Assembly (NCBI GenBank): GCA_037442025.1
Contig: JBBIRB010000071.1
Location: forward strand, 1-6,330
From: UBA2287 sp037442025
GTDB taxonomy: Bacteria; Bacteroidota; Bacteroidia; Bacteroidales; Tenuifilaceae
DNA length: 6,330 bases
Reading direction: 5' to 3'
Within the stretch, counting starts at the first letter, position 1, and the number at the start of each line of letters is the position of its first letter. Shown here in pieces: positions 4,978-6,330 of the stretch. The notes beneath the pieces were generated by a model. That model saw nothing but the letters and a program-made list of their open reading frames with translations, had not been told where the DNA came from and did no database searches. Position numbers and translations under genes: made by a program.

Positions 4978-6330
4978 ATGACACGAGAACAGTTTCAGCA
5001 GCAAATAGTTCAGGGAATTCCAACGGAGTTGCCAGCACCAAATCCATTCGACCCAACTATAAACCATGCTCCCAAGCGTAAACAGATTCTATCTGCCGAG
5101 GAAAAGAAGTTGGCGTTGAAGAATGCGCTTCGCTATTTCCCCGAGAAGCATCACGCGGTTTTGGCTCCAGAATTTGCAAAGGAACTCAACGAATACGGAA
5201 GAATATACATGTACCGCTTCCGCCCCGATTACTCCATTACGGCCCGAAGCATTTGGGATTTCCCACATAAATCGGTGCAGGCAGCCTCCATTATGCTTAT
5301 GCTTAGCAATAACCTCGATTATGCTGTGGCACAGCATCCGCACGAACTCATTACCTACGGTGGAAATGGAGCCGTGTTTCAGAACTGGGCTCAGTACCTG
5401 CTAACCATGAAGTATTTGGCCCAAATGACCGATGAGCAAACCCTTGTTCTTTACTCGGGCCATCCCATGGGGCTTTTCCCTTCGCATAAAGATGCACCCC
5501 GTGTTGTGGTTACCAACGGCATGATGATTCCTAACTACAGCAGCAAGGACGATTGGGAGCGCTTCAATGCGCTAGGTGTTACACAGTATGGGCAAATGAC
5601 CGCTGGGTCGTTCATGTACATTGGCCCACAGGGAATTGTGCACGGAACCACCATTACGGTTATGAATGCAGGACGCAAAAGGCTGAAACCGGGCGAGACT
5701 GATTTGCGCGGAAAAATATTTGTTTCTTCGGGGCTCGGGGGCATGTCGGGGGCTCAACCCAAGGCAGGGGTTATTGCAGGAATGGTAAGTATTATCGCCG
5801 AAGTGAATCCGAAAGCCACCGAAGTCCGACACAGTCAGGGTTGGGTAGACGAGGTTTACCGCGACCTAAACGATATGATGCCCCGAATTCGAAGTGCGGT
5901 TGCCAATAAAGAAGCCATTTCAATTGCCTATCTGGGCAACGTGGTCGACCTTTGGGAGAGGTTGGTGCTGGAGAATATTCCGGTCGATTTGGGGAGCGAC
6001 CAAACTTCGTTGCACAATCCCTTTGCCGGAGGTTACTACCCTGCAGGGCTTACATTCGAAGAGTCGAACGAACTCATGGCAAAAAATCCCACCCTTTTTA
6101 AAGAAAAGGTTTACGAAAGCCTAAGGCGGCATGTAAATGCTATTAACGCCCTAACGCAAAGGGGGATGTACTTTTTCGATTATGGCAATGCTTTTTTACT
6201 GGAAGCAAGCAGGGCAGGAGCCAATATACTTAAACCCAATGGCGATTTTCTTTACCCATCGTATGTGCAGGATATAATGGGCCCCATGTTTTTCGACTAT
6301 GGTTTTGGCCCCTTCCGTTGGGTTTGTACC
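4978..6330 (+). CDS. hutU: Urocanate hydratase (urocanase), 3' end outside the window
   Basis: Urocanase is the second enzyme of histidine degradation. It adds water to urocanate to give 4-imidazolone-5-propanoate and uses tightly bound NAD+ as an electrophilic cofactor in the cytoplasm. The 451 codons seen have no stop. Diagnostic motifs in order are ITYGGNGAVFQNW (125-137), YSGHPMGLFPS (159-169), QYGQMTAGSFMYIGPQGIVH (203-222), the Gly-rich NAD-binding SGLGGMSGAQPKAG (251-264), and DLGSDQTSLHNPFAGGYYP (337-355). The fragment ends in DYGFGPFRWVCT, before the active-site Cys signature of the family, which must lie to the right. The opening MTREQFQQQIVQGIPTELP is the form I associate with Bacteroidetes urocanases, which supports ATG 4978. 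The gene has its own promoter and diverges from lemA. In this phylum it is often followed by other hut or folate genes, but none is visible here. Confidence 0.97.
   Translation, partial: MTREQFQQQIVQGIPTELPAPNPFDPTINHAPKRKQILSAEEKKLALKNALRYFPEKHHAVLAPEFAKELNEYGRIYMYRFRPDYSITARSIWDFPHKSVQAASIMLMLSNNLDYAVAQHPHELITYGGNGAVFQNWAQYLLTMKYLAQMTDEQTLVLYSGHPMGLFPSHKDAPRVVVTNGMMIPNYSSKDDWERFNALGVTQYGQMTAGSFMYIGPQGIVHGTTITVMNAGRKRLKPGETDLRGKIFVSSGLGGMSGAQPKAGVIAGMVSIIAEVNPKATEVRHSQGWVDEVYRDLNDMMPRIRSAVANKEAISIAYLGNVVDLWERLVLENIPVDLGSDQTSLHNPFAGGYYPAGLTFEESNELMAKNPTLFKEKVYESLRRHVNAINALTQRGMYFFDYGNAFLLEASRAGANILKPNGDFLYPSYVQDIMGPMFFDYGFGPFRWVCT

Noticed and set aside
5535..5832. Overlapping minus-strand frames inside hutU
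   Set aside because: They are antisense to a highly conserved urocanase region and show no protein family pattern.

Overview
The window looks like a Bacteroidota chromosome, probably Bacteroidales-like. Three things point there: a Bacteroidetes-style Rhs core ending in DPSGE, a lemA-TPM-TPM operon, and promoters of the TAnnTTTG (-7) / TTTG (-33) type without Shine-Dalgarno sites. No rRNA, tRNA, CRISPR array or transposase was seen.

The left 2.7 kb is accessory DNA. A GC-rich 55-bp repeat begins at base 1 and recurs exactly at 1748-1802. Each copy is followed by a T-rich spacer and an 11-bp hairpin with the same ATCAAG loop but different, compensating stem bases. Between the copies are a headless C-terminal rhs fragment (RHS core plus a variable AT-rich tip) and, 6 bp later, a small membrane-anchored protein that is a candidate immunity partner. 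This looks like a displaced rhs tip cassette. Next, on the minus strand, is an overlapping two-gene module: a 66-residue protein and a minimal nucleotidyltransferase with all its catalytic Asp residues. Its architecture resembles MNT-type toxin-antitoxin or AbiEii-related pairs. It has a good Bacteroidetes promoter.

The right 3.4 kb looks like ordinary chromosome. The minus strand carries lemA (a lipoprotein), a short cytosolic-looking TPM-domain protein, and a longer TPM protein with a signal peptide, a membrane segment and a Gly/Ser-rich tail, in that transcription order. Diverging from lemA on the plus strand is the N-terminal two thirds or more of urocanate hydratase (hutU, histidine degradation), which is still open at the window edge. 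The 178-bp divergent region holds a promoter for hutU, a dyad overlapping its -33 region, and a weaker candidate promoter for lemA.

The most unusual element is the repeat-bounded rhs tip and immunity cassette. Its tip domain was not recognised, so toxicity is inferred from architecture and not from a known toxin motif.
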